Assembly: GCA_965206675.1 (NCBI GenBank)
Contig: CBDBKL010000008.1
Location: forward strand, 186,001 to 250,000
Direction: 5' to 3'
Length of the DNA: 64,000 bases
Source of the DNA: CBDBKL01 sp965206675
GTDB taxonomy: Bacteria > Bdellovibrionota > Bdellovibrionia > Bdellovibrionales > JAKFYE01
Shown here in pieces: positions 33,761-41,596 of the stretch (position 1 is its first letter; each line of letters opens with the position of its first letter). A program made the position numbers and the translations under genes. Below the pieces are notes generated by a model, which saw nothing but the letters and a program-made list of their open reading frames with translations, was not told the origin of the DNA and made no database searches.

Positions 33761-34518
33761 TTTAGAGACTTCCTTTTCTTCTTTAATCTTTCAGCCTTAT
33801 TTTCAGCATCTTTCTTTCTCTTTTCAGCTCTCATTTTTCTCTTTTTTGCCTTCTCCGTTTTGGCTCGAGCTTTTTTAACCGCTCGTTTTGTTCTAGCCCG
33901 TTCTCTTTTTTCCCTTTTCACGGCAGATGTTGCCAACTTTTTGGCTCTTTCAGCCGCTCTCTCTGCCGACTTCACTTCCTCTTGAAGTTCTAATTTTTGC
34001 CTCTTTAAAGATAAGATCTGCTCCCTAAGCTCCTCATAATTTTTGCGCGCCTCTGTTTCTTCTTTTTTCAAAGCATCTCTTTGGTCCTCTAGTTTGCGCA
34101 ACGCCTCTTCAGCCACCTGCTTTTGCGCAACCTTTTTTTCTGACCTCACTCTTATTTTTTCCATATTTTTAGTTAATTTTTGTATCTCCGCCTCAACACC
34201 TTTTGATTTTTTTTCAGCCTTCTTACGATCTCTTTCTGCCTTCTTTCGAATACGCTCGTGTCGACGAATTTCTGCTTCTATATCTTTTTGAATACGCTTT
34301 TTCTCTGCACGAATGGCTTTCAACTTGGCCTGAGCTTTACGTAGCCTTTCCCTCTCTTCTTGAGATCCATGCTCTCTTGCGACTTTGGCTTCGGCCTCTA
34401 GGTCAGTGATTTCAACACTCTCAGCCTCAATAGCCAATTCCACATCTTCCACTGGAGTTTGGGCCATGGCCGTAGACATAAATGTTGTTATTATAGTGAC
34501 AGTGAAAAACCTTCTCAT
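33751..34518 (-). CDS. Exported Lys/Arg/Glu-rich coiled-coil protein
   Basis: This 255-residue protein has a signal peptide (MRRFFTVTIITTFMSTAMAQ) followed by almost continuous charged alpha helix to the end, with heptad-like spacing from about 30 to 190. The last 60 residues are extremely basic (RERARTKRAVKKARAKTEK and similar). No globular domain is visible. The final codons (ACG AAG TAG) come from a repeat unit shared with the neighbouring intergenic element, so the C-terminus may have been reset by repeat insertion. Function unknown; a periplasmic structural or nucleic-acid-binding role is speculation. Confidence 0.7.
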   Translation of the reverse strand: MRRFFTVTIITTFMSTAMAQTPVEDVELAIEAESVEITDLEAEAKVAREHGSQEERERLRKAQAKLKAIRAEKKRIQKDIEAEIRRHERIRKKAERDRKKAEKKSKGVEAEIQKLTKNMEKIRVRSEKKVAQKQVAEEALRKLEDQRDALKKEETEARKNYEELREQILSLKRQKLELQEEVKSAERAAERAKKLATSAVKREKRERARTKRAVKKARAKTEKAKKRKMRAEKRKKDAENKAERLKKKRKSLKTK

Positions 34519-34669
34519 AAACCCACCCCCTACTTAATAGAGTACTTCTATTATAATGCATTTCTCCATAAATGAAACCCCTGAAGCACGTAAAGAGACA
34601 ATCAGGCAATAAAGTTTGAGATATTTGTACACAATAAGACAAAGGTTTTAGATATTTAGAATCTTGTTT

Positions 34670-34697
34670 TTGAGAAATCTAGTAAAACGATTATCAT
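34670..34697 (+). promoter_or_regulatory. Promoter of the candidate small RNA
   Basis: TTGAGA at 34670-34675, 16-bp spacer, TATCAT at 34692-34697. Predicted transcription start about 34704, only 57 bases before a strong terminator and with no ORF in between. Confidence 0.45.
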
Positions 34698-34703
34698 AAT
34701 AAA

Positions 34704-34761
34704 AATATAATTCTCCTCTTGGTTTTGAAGCGGCTTAATCTTCGGATTAGGCCGTTTTTTT
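34704..34761 (+). ncRNA. Candidate small RNA with anti-Shine-Dalgarno segment
   Basis: A predicted transcript of about 58 nt runs from the promoter at 34670-34697 to the terminator at 34731-34761. It has no start codon. Ahead of the terminator lies the single-stranded TTCTCCTCTTGG, complementary to AGAGGAG-type ribosome binding sites, a common seed in small regulatory RNAs. No plus-strand gene lies between 31243 and here that would need this terminator. Conservation in related genomes is unknown to me. Confidence 0.4.
34731..34761 (+). terminator. Rho-independent terminator with UUCG tetraloop
   Basis: CGGCTTAATC, loop TTCG, GATTAGGCCG (one G-U pair), then seven T. Strong plus-strand terminator with no plus-strand CDS upstream for 3.5 kb. 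Confidence 0.85.
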
Positions 34762-34898
34762 ATGACTCCCAAGGTTTAAGTGTACTAAAGTAGAGGTCTA
34801 GAGATGAGTAAGTTCTTAAGATAGCTTTTTTAAAACTTCAATAATAATTTATTCTAAACTAGTTCATCTAGACAGAAAGGCTGAAAAAAAATTTTACC

Positions 34899-35612
34899 AT
34901 GAAACTACTATTACCCATAATTCTTTCTGTAATAATTGTTTCTTGCTCTACGGGAATCAAAACTAAACACACCAAAAGAGGGCTAACTCAATTTAAGGCT
35001 CGATTGAGTTTAAATACCGTGGCACTAATCAAACAACTTGAGGCTACAGGCATTGCTGAAGTTCAGCTTTTAAGAAGATTTCAGAGTTTAGGATATGACC
35101 TTAATACTCCGGATAAATATGGCAATCGACTAGGGCATTGGGCCGCTTCAATTGGAAAAGTTGACGTTTTAGAATACCTTGATAGCGAAGGGTATGATCT
35201 TGATGTTCCCAATCAATCGGGGGAAGTCCCAGCACATCGAGCTACACGATGGGGTAAAGTTGAGGCGTTAAAGTTTCTTAAGAAAAAGGGATATAGTCTT
35301 GATACTCCAGATAAATCGGGGGCAGTCCCAGCGCATAATGCGGCTCTTGGAGGCAAAGTTAATGCTTTAGAGTACCTTGATAGCGAAGGATATGATCTTA
35401 GTACTCCAGATAGAAATGGCTATCAACCAGCGCACCAGGCCGCATGGATAGACGAAGTTAAGGTGCTAGAGCTTCTTCATAGCAGAGGGTATGACCTTAA
35501 TATTCCAAATGATTTTGGAGAAACGCCGCTGAAAATCGCTAAAAAAAATAAAAGAGTGAAAGCTATAAATTTCTTAGAAAAAATAGATGCTACAACTAAA
35601 TGTTTTTATTGA
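34899..35612 (+). CDS. Ankyrin-repeat lipoprotein ending Cys-Phe-Tyr
   Basis: This 237-residue protein has a lipoprotein leader with lipobox VSC at Cys16. Five regular ankyrin repeats of 33 residues run from about 65 to 230, each opening with GYDL[ND][TV]P (or GYSL) and holding a cell such as AHRATRWGKVEALKFL. The strong similarity between repeats at the DNA level (for example CTTGATAGCGAAGG at 35168 and 35378) points to recent internal duplication. It ends TTKCFY, similar to the Gly-Cys-Tyr ends of the other two. Interactions through the repeats at the periplasmic membrane face are expected; the partner is unknown. Confidence 0.85.
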   Translation: MKLLLPIILSVIIVSCSTGIKTKHTKRGLTQFKARLSLNTVALIKQLEATGIAEVQLLRRFQSLGYDLNTPDKYGNRLGHWAASIGKVDVLEYLDSEGYDLDVPNQSGEVPAHRATRWGKVEALKFLKKKGYSLDTPDKSGAVPAHNAALGGKVNALEYLDSEGYDLSTPDRNGYQPAHQAAWIDEVKVLELLHSRGYDLNIPNDFGETPLKIAKKNKRVKAINFLEKIDATTKCFY

Positions 35613-35854
35613 CATAGGGATGGTCATAAACCCTGACAGTCAAACAATATGTGATGTTAAGCAGATTACTGTTTTCTTTCGGCCATTCTTTCGTTAGAGG
35701 TCTTGAGAAAAATGCTCTCTCAGGATTTCAAAGCACAGTTCTTTGAAGCGGCAATGCGTATCCCCAAGAGGTGGTTAAAACTATAACGAGCACTAGACCT
35801 TTATAGAATTTGATGTAAATTAACCTCGATCATTTTAAAGGACGCCAAATAACT

Positions 35855-36535
35855 ATGGACTCAAGTCGAATACGATTAGAAGCAAGTTGGAAAGACCGCC
35901 TTCTTAATGAATTCCAAAAACCCTATATGGTTAAACTAAAACAGTTTATAGAATCTGAGATAAAATCAGGAAAGACTATCTATCCTCATGGAAAAGAAAT
36001 TTTCCGCGCACTGGATCTCACCCCGTTTGATAAAGTTTGCGTCGTCATTATTGGACAAGACCCCTATCATGGTCCAGGTCAGGCTCATGGACTTTGTTTT
36101 TCTGTCAAACCTCATGTTCCCATCCCTCCCTCTCTTAGTAATATATTTCAAGAACTCCATAACGATTTAGGATATCCTCCTCCCCCAAATGGAGACCTAA
36201 CATCCTGGGCTCAAAATGGAGTTCTCTTACTGAACACGGTACTCACTGTACAAAAGGCTCGTGCAGCATCTCACCAAAATAAGGGTTGGGAAACTTTCAC
36301 AGATAAAATTATAGATCTACTCAGTACAGAAAAAGAACATTTGGTGTTTATCCTCTGGGGTAGTTTTGCGCAAAAAAAAGACTATCTTATTGATAAGAAA
36401 AAACACTGTCTTATCAAGGCTCCTCACCCCTCCCCCCTATCCGCACACAGAGGTTTTTTTGGAAGCAAGCCCTTTTCTGCCGCTAATTCCTATCTACAGA
36501 CCAAAGGCCTTTCTCCTGTAAACTGGGGACTTTAG
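35855..36535 (+). CDS. ung: Uracil-DNA glycosylase
   Basis: It removes uracil from DNA to start base-excision repair. The catalytic water-activating Asp69 lies in VIIGQDPYHGPGQAHG, and the C-terminal HPSPLSAHRG block with the catalytic His is present; FVLI-type LVFILWGSFAQKK lies between. Length (226 residues) is normal. A hairpin (36536-36562) without a T-run follows the stop. Confidence 0.96.
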   Translation: MDSSRIRLEASWKDRLLNEFQKPYMVKLKQFIESEIKSGKTIYPHGKEIFRALDLTPFDKVCVVIIGQDPYHGPGQAHGLCFSVKPHVPIPPSLSNIFQELHNDLGYPPPPNGDLTSWAQNGVLLLNTVLTVQKARAASHQNKGWETFTDKIIDLLSTEKEHLVFILWGSFAQKKDYLIDKKKHCLIKAPHPSPLSAHRGFFGSKPFSAANSYLQTKGLSPVNWGL

Positions 36536-36631
36536 CTCTGTTTTATTTTGAGTAAAACAGAGAACAATCCATATCCATTGACATTTGTTCAACCATGGTC
36601 ACATTGTGTATATATCCTGTGAGGTGGGTTC

Positions 36632-37030
36632 ATGACTCAAACAAATATTAAGGAAACAAAAAGCTCCCTTAAGAAAAAAAAATCTAAAAAGACCACCTCC
36701 AATGACCAGGAAATCAAAGCCTATATCTACCAACAGCTCAATGAATTAGAAAGCCTTATACCCAAAGGGTCCACTGTTTCTGTAGAAGTTAATGAAGTCC
36801 TAGAAAACCAATCCCCATCTGAAAATGGTACGATTGCTACGCGTATGTCTGTGAAAACACCAGTGGGAGAACTTTTAGCCGATGAAATTGATGAAGATAT
36901 TTTTAAATCCATAACAGAAGCTACAAATTCTCTAGCTCATCAGTTAACTCTTTTAAAAACTTCATTTGAGACACAACTCAACCGTGACTCTCTTGTCGAC
37001 TTCTACTCACAAAACACATATATGCATTAA
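36632..37030 (+). CDS. Divergent HPF/RaiA-like (S30AE) protein
   Basis: This 132-residue protein has a Lys-rich N-terminus (SSLKKKKSKKTTS) and then a pattern typical of ribosome hibernation factors: helix IKAYIYQQLNELESLIP, strands VSVEVNEVL and TIATRMSVKTPVGELLADE, and helix DEDIFKSITEATNSLAHQLTLLK, corresponding to DxYxAIDxAxDKLxRQLxKxK. The usual first strand is missing and replaced by the basic tail. It might bind ribosomes in non-growing cells; this is inference from fold pattern. GAGGTGGG precedes ATG 36632. Convergent with pdxH. Confidence 0.6.
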   Translation: MTQTNIKETKSSLKKKKSKKTTSNDQEIKAYIYQQLNELESLIPKGSTVSVEVNEVLENQSPSENGTIATRMSVKTPVGELLADEIDEDIFKSITEATNSLAHQLTLLKTSFETQLNRDSLVDFYSQNTYMH

Positions 37031-37042
37031 ACCAAAAAGTCT

Positions 37043-37633
37043 CTATGGAAAAATCAAGGATTTCGTCCATTCTCCCGACACTTCTTTTTTAAAAACATAA
37101 CGATCATGAAGGCGGCTTTGTCTTCCAACCCAAAACTCAAAATAATCGGGCACAACACGATACCCTCCCCAATATTCAGGAAGCTCTACATCTTGACCAG
37201 AAAATTTCTCTGAAACCTTCACAAAATTTTTTTCCAGTTCCTCTCGATCACTTAATGGATGAGATTGGCGAGAGGCCCATGTTCCCAATTGGCTATCTCT
37301 AGCTCTAGAACTGAAATATTTTTCCGAAACTTCTCTACTGACTTTATCAACATATCCCTGAACTCTCACCTGTCTTTCTTGATCGCCCCAATAAAATAGA
37401 AGAGAAACTCTAGGATTACGAGTCATATCTTTTCCTTTTTGACTTTCATAATTCGTATAAAATACAAACCCGTCTTTTGAATAATCCCTTAAAAGAACCA
37501 CTCGCGATGTCGGTTCATTATTTTCCGAAAGAGTTGAAAGAACCATCCATGTCGACTCCTTAACATTTTCCTGAGGCCTTTGAAGCCACCACTGCTCAAA
37601 GATCTCCATGGGATGATTAACCGTTTCAAACAC
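37043..37633 (-). CDS. pdxH: Pyridoxamine 5'-phosphate oxidase
   Basis: This FMN enzyme makes pyridoxal 5'-phosphate from the pyridoxamine or pyridoxine phosphate forms. FMN-binding segments SRVVLLRDYSKDGFVFYTNYESQKG and the substrate region RVQGYVDKVSREVSEKYF are intact, as is the C-terminal WVGRQSRLHDR motif. At 196 residues it is the standard short form. PLP is the cofactor of the aminotransferase encoded at 11.2 kb, but there is no genetic linkage. Confidence 0.94.
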   Translation of the reverse strand: MFETVNHPMEIFEQWWLQRPQENVKESTWMVLSTLSENNEPTSRVVLLRDYSKDGFVFYTNYESQKGKDMTRNPRVSLLFYWGDQERQVRVQGYVDKVSREVSEKYFSSRARDSQLGTWASRQSHPLSDREELEKNFVKVSEKFSGQDVELPEYWGGYRVVPDYFEFWVGRQSRLHDRYVFKKEVSGEWTKSLIFP

Positions 37634-37771
37634 AGAGCACTCCTTTTGATCTTAAGATTCCACTAACCGCTTCTTAGTAAAAAATGATCTTGTCATTATC
37701 CCTAATATAGCTCACCCACACTGTCATCCTCTCATTTAAGGAAAATAACAGCTTACTAAAAATACAAACTC

Positions 37772-38296
37772 TCAGAATTTCATATGCTGTCGTGTATATT
37801 CATACATAGCAATAGATGCTGCAACACTCACGTTCAAGCTCTGCGTTTTTCCCACTTGAGAAATCCTTATGGAGTGAGTTCCCTTATAATCCTTCGGATC
37901 AAAACTCAATCCAAATTGTTCGTGACCTACAACAAACGCTGTCTTTCGAGGTAAATCTTTCATTCCCAAACAGAACTCTGCCTCCATTTCCAGTAAGAAT
38001 ATATCATATCCATCTTTCATAAGTTGATTATAAGATTCCTCAAAATTTTTATAGAACTTCACAGGGACATGTTTAAAAGAACCTTTTGAAGATGCCACGT
38101 TAAAATAATCAATGCCAATTAAATGAACTTCACAACAACCAAAAGCATCAGCAGATCGAAAAATTTTTCCAATATTAAAATCCGGCTTAAGGTGATCTAA
38201 CACGAGTACAATATCATGCTGACCTGGGGAGGCTTTTTTTTGATTCTTTTCTAAAAATTTAGAAAATAACCTTTTATCTTCCGAGCGAATTTTCAT
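37772..38296 (-). CDS. TrmH/SpoU-family RNA 2'-O-methyltransferase
   Basis: This 174-residue SPOUT methyltransferase has the three family motifs: NIGKIFRSADAFG (motif 1, with the catalytic Arg), FVVGHEQFGLS (motif 2) and QSLNVSVAASIAMYEYTRQ (motif 3), which together form the SAM-binding knot. The substrate is probably a tRNA or rRNA ribose; TrmL or TrmH cannot be distinguished by eye. It lacks an N-terminal L30-like domain. Confidence 0.88.
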   Translation of the reverse strand: MKIRSEDKRLFSKFLEKNQKKASPGQHDIVLVLDHLKPDFNIGKIFRSADAFGCCEVHLIGIDYFNVASSKGSFKHVPVKFYKNFEESYNQLMKDGYDIFLLEMEAEFCLGMKDLPRKTAFVVGHEQFGLSFDPKDYKGTHSIRISQVGKTQSLNVSVAASIAMYEYTRQHMKF

Positions 38297-38464
38297 TGAA
38301 ACGCAGAAATAACCGAAAAAGAAACCTTTCGCAATAAGATTAATTTGTATTTACAAAAAGATCCAATTCTTCTGCCTTATCAACACAAGAACATTTGAAG
38401 AAATTTTTTTCGACAATTCTTCAAAGACGAATATAATTATTAAATGAAAACAGGTGTAAGATCT

Positions 38465-39484
38465 TCAACGAAGAGGTTTTCCGCGATTTTTATATTCTTC
38501 AGGCTCTTCTGGATTTAAGAGTTCTTCAATAGAAAAAGGCTCTCTCTTTTGAAAGGCTTCTACACGAATAGGACAATCATTTAGGGTACAAACCCTACAA
38601 TAAGCCCTACGACAGGGATCAAGATGCAAATGCATTTCGCCACTCATTCCAGATCCTTCTAAAAAACGCTTTTCAAAATCATCTGTTTCATCATGAGCTT
38701 TAGAGACATCCCAAAACTCGGGAACAACAACATGCGCATCTATATGATGATACTGCCCTGAACGCAAAACCCTTGTGTGATGAATTTGAATAATTCCAGG
38801 AGTCACAAACTTTGAAAATAATTTTCCTATTTCTTGGATCAAAGACATATCACCTTCGTCCATCAGCTTTCCTATAGATTCACGAATGAGAACCCCACCA
38901 TTATACAGCAGATAGCAGGCAACCAAAATAGCCAGAGCAGGATCTATCCATACCCAATTTGTCCAACGCACTAAAAGCAAACCGACAACAAGCCCTACAC
39001 TTGTCCAGAAATCAGAGAGTAAATGTTTACCACTTGCCTGCATAGCTAGTGAATTTGATTTTCTTCCCCATTGCTGTAGATACAAACCCACCGCAGCATT
39101 AACTATTCCAGCACATGCAGTGATTAAAACTCCTATATCAATCGATCTTAAATCCACCCCTCTATAAAGAGAATCTATAGATTCAATAATAATAAATACA
39201 GCCGCAAAAAATATCAGTGCACCTTCAAACGCAGCAGAAAAATACTCTACTTTCCCATGGCCGTAGGGATGATTACGATCTGCCGGCTTGGTGGATACTG
39301 TAATAACAAGAAAACCAACAAAAGCAGAAATAACATTGATTATACTCTCTAAAGCGTCTGATAAAATAGCTTTAGAGTTAGTTATTTCATATCCAATAAA
39401 TTTAAAGGACATGAGTATTAAGCCCAATAAAAAAGCCAAAACATAAAGACGTTTTTGTAATAAATAAACTTTACTTTTATCCAA
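38465..39484 (-). CDS. Cation diffusion facilitator with C-terminal Cys cluster
   Basis: This 339-residue metal/proton antiporter of the CDF family has six hydrophobic segments within about 12-205, with metal-site Asp/Ser residues in SDALESIINV and LLSDFWTSVGL. The cytoplasmic domain ends in an unusual C-x4-C-x2-C-x4-C cluster (DPCRRAYCRVCTLNDCP, about 298-314), which looks like an extra metal-binding site. Zn, Fe, Co or Mn could be the cargo. No metal regulator adjoins. Confidence 0.9.
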   Translation of the reverse strand: MDKSKVYLLQKRLYVLAFLLGLILMSFKFIGYEITNSKAILSDALESIINVISAFVGFLVITVSTKPADRNHPYGHGKVEYFSAAFEGALIFFAAVFIIIESIDSLYRGVDLRSIDIGVLITACAGIVNAAVGLYLQQWGRKSNSLAMQASGKHLLSDFWTSVGLVVGLLLVRWTNWVWIDPALAILVACYLLYNGGVLIRESIGKLMDEGDMSLIQEIGKLFSKFVTPGIIQIHHTRVLRSGQYHHIDAHVVVPEFWDVSKAHDETDDFEKRFLEGSGMSGEMHLHLDPCRRAYCRVCTLNDCPIRVEAFQKREPFSIEELLNPEEPEEYKNRGKPLR

Positions 39485-39578
39485 AGTGACTTCCTTGGTT
39501 CATCCTCTTTTATTTTTAATTATTTTTTCACTCTTTCCAATCTTAATTTTTTATATTTATGGTCGCTGCTGATAGGAC

Positions 39579-40910
39579 TCAACATCCATCATTAAAATCC
39601 ATACTGTGATAAGAAAGATCTCGATAAGAGGGGGGATAATATGTGTTAATGACATCAGCTAAGACTGATAAATCAATAACTCTTCCATCTTTAAAAGTTT
39701 CAGAAAGATGCCATTGTCGACTGGAACCCATTAATAAAATATTCTCAACTTCTGCGGATGAAGGTCTTCGACCTGACCGGTCCCGAATTAAGCCATAGGC
39801 TAAGCCGGCGGCACCCGCCACAATAGGAGAGGCCATTGATGTTCCTCCTAAGAAGCCATATTGGTCATCGGGAAAAGAAGAATAGATTCCATTTTCAGAC
39901 CCTTGCCAATCACACCCTGGGGCTCCAATTTCCACAAAAATAGAACTATAGTTTGAAAGACGACATTTTTGATTCTCATAAACACTGGTTGAACCTACTG
40001 TGATCATACCCGAATACCGTGCTCCGTAAGAGGCTGGCCAAGATACAGCATCCCATTGATTTTTTAATTCCCTCCCCTGTCCCCGACTGTTTCCTGCCGA
40101 AGTCACAACGACAACACCTCTATGGACAGCATAAGCAATAGCCCTTTCTATAGAGACAGCCGGGGGATCAGAGCCAAGGTCACCTCCAAAGCTAATATTA
40201 ATAATATTGGCTCCGTTATCAACAGCGTAGGAAATAGCATGTGCTACAGAAACATGTTTTGGTAACGTACAACCAGAGCCAAAATTTCCAAACACATTTA
40301 ATGACATTAATTTGGCCCGATTTCCCATAACTCCCGCTCCACCACGTCCGTTGTTTAATTCACCGACGATCAAACCAGATACATGTGTTCCGTGAGTGGA
40401 AAGCTGAGAACATTCTCTTCGGAGATAAGGGACTGGCCTAGGGTTTCCATTATTATTTGCAAAATTATATCCATGAACATCATCAATAAATCCATTACCA
40501 TCATCGTCAATATTGTTATCAGGTATTTCCCCTCTATTGACCCAAAGCCTGGATCTAATATCTTCATGATCTATATCCACACCAGCATCTATAACAGCTA
40601 TGACAACATCATTTTTAATTCCATTTTCAGGGTGATAAAATGTTTCCCAGCCCTTCTCGGCCTGAATATAATTCAGATGTTCTTGTTGCTCTATATCTGG
40701 ATCGTTGGGACGGACAGAGGGGGAAGATGCTGTTTGAACAAATAATTTACCCTCCCTCTGATGAGAAGAAGAAACCTGTTGGTGGGTTTGTTGCAACTGG
40801 CATTGTTGAGAAAACTTTTGTTCAGAGAATGGTGTCCCCATAGACAGAGTGGTCATATCGGCAGCGCAACCTGCTACCAGAAAAAATACTATTGGAAAAT
40901 AGAGTTTCAT
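39579..40910 (-). CDS. Subtilisin-like serine protease lipoprotein (S8)
   Basis: This 443-residue lipoprotein (VAGC, Cys15) has a full subtilase triad: Asp108 (AVIDAGVDIDHED), His173 (STHGTHVSG) and Ser358 (GGTSMASP), with oxyanion Asn in SAGNSRG. A Ca-binding-like loop NNIDDDGNGFIDD lies at about 132-144. The prodomain between the leader and Asp108 is short. It ends DFNDGC. Its ribosome binding site can be hidden in a hairpin (40916-40960), suggesting translational control. Exported proteases of this kind are abundant in predatory bacteria. Confidence 0.93.
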   Translation of the reverse strand: MKLYFPIVFFLVAGCAADMTTLSMGTPFSEQKFSQQCQLQQTHQQVSSSHQREGKLFVQTASSPSVRPNDPDIEQQEHLNYIQAEKGWETFYHPENGIKNDVVIAVIDAGVDIDHEDIRSRLWVNRGEIPDNNIDDDGNGFIDDVHGYNFANNNGNPRPVPYLRRECSQLSTHGTHVSGLIVGELNNGRGGAGVMGNRAKLMSLNVFGNFGSGCTLPKHVSVAHAISYAVDNGANIINISFGGDLGSDPPAVSIERAIAYAVHRGVVVVTSAGNSRGQGRELKNQWDAVSWPASYGARYSGMITVGSTSVYENQKCRLSNYSSIFVEIGAPGCDWQGSENGIYSSFPDDQYGFLGGTSMASPIVAGAAGLAYGLIRDRSGRRPSSAEVENILLMGSSRQWHLSETFKDGRVIDLSVLADVINTYYPPSYRDLSYHSMDFNDGC

Positions 40911-40915
40911 TCGCT

Positions 40916-40960
40916 CCCTCTATGATCCATTTCGGTTTTTTCCATATGATCCATAGAGGG
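40916..40960 (-). promoter_or_regulatory. 5' leader hairpin masking the subtilase ribosome site
   Basis: On the minus strand CCCTCTATG (40960-40952) pairs with CATAGAGGG (40924-40916), extended through GATC on each side with one bulge. The 3' arm contains the Shine-Dalgarno GAGGG just before ATG 40910. Folding would block initiation. Confidence 0.5.
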
Positions 40961-41204
40961 AAAAGGCGTTTAAAAAACTTCCTGACGGATTCTATTTTAA
41001 AAAATAGACCAACGTCGATGTAGAATACTCAGACAATGAGATAAAATAATCTTTTGTATAAAAAATTCTCTTTCAAAATAAACCACTGTTACATAGAGAT
41101 ATTTTAAAGGCCTTAGGTTTAGTTTTTTGGAAAGATCCGTTTATTTCAGATATTATAATTCTATAGAGTTAAAAAATATATTTATCAGGAGGGTTGTCCT
41201 GAAG

Positions 41205-41447
41205 GTGAGTTTGTTTATTTTTTGTTTAACTTTGTTTTTCTCTTTTTCAGTAGAGGCTAAGAAAAGTGGTTCTCAAAAAGCTGAGAAAAGACAACCAGCA
41301 AATTCAGGCCCCATTACTTGTAATAAAGCACGTTCAATTGTTAGGATAGAGTCTAGAGTAAATCAATACTGTAGCTCTGCTCAGAGTGTTTCTATAACTT
41401 ATGATGCGCTCGATCATTGGATTTATTATTGTTGCTTAAAAAAATGA
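41205..41447 (+). CDS. Small exported Cys-containing protein, paralogue 2
   Basis: About 80 residues: signal peptide (VSLFIFCLTLFFSFSVEA) and a mature part with cysteines C-x16-C-x19-CC, ending YCCLKK. It shares the signal sequence and AEKRQPA segment with the protein at 25118-25384. GTG 41205 aligns with the second Met of the paralogue, but AGGAGG (41187-41192) is spaced best for a CTG at 41199, where the paralogue has ATG. It may therefore use a rare CTG start or be weakly translated. The promoter region is conserved between the two, and a terminator follows. Confidence 0.75.
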   Translation: MSLFIFCLTLFFSFSVEAKKSGSQKAEKRQPANSGPITCNKARSIVRIESRVNQYCSSAQSVSITYDALDHWIYYCCLKK

Positions 41448-41488
41448 GTCATTGTTAGTTGATTGATAAATCTTAACGGAAATAAGAT

Positions 41489-41518
41489 GGCTATGCCATA
41501 TAGACATAGCCTTTTATT
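41489..41518 (+). terminator. Rho-independent terminator
   Basis: GGCTATG (41489-41495) and CATAGCC (41505-41511) form a 7-bp stem followed by TTTTATTT. It ends the small exported gene. Confidence 0.75.
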
Positions 41519-41547
41519 TATAGGAACCTCCTTTAAAAAACCTAATG

Positions 41548-41577
41548 TAGAATTTTTCTCAGGGCTTTCAAAATGCG
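41548..41577. repeat. Dispersed intergenic repeat, short copy C
   Basis: AATTTTTCTCAGGGCTTTCAAAA matches the start of the palindrome at 62875-62898 (TTTTTCTCAGGGGGTTTAAAA). Located between convergent genes. Confidence 0.4.
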
Positions 41578-41596
41578 GTTTCCTACCAGAATAACT

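Noticed and set aside
33402..33878. 158-codon plus-strand frame
   Set aside because: It crosses the 3' end of the coiled-coil gene and the 5' end of glnN in antisense and consists largely of the palindromic repeat.
36536..36562. Perfect 10-bp hairpin after ung as a terminator
   Set aside because: No T-run follows on either strand.
38394..38425. TTTGAAGAA/TTCTTCAAA hairpin between the CDF and SpoU genes as a terminator
   Set aside because: No T-run after the stem in the direction of transcription; role unresolved.
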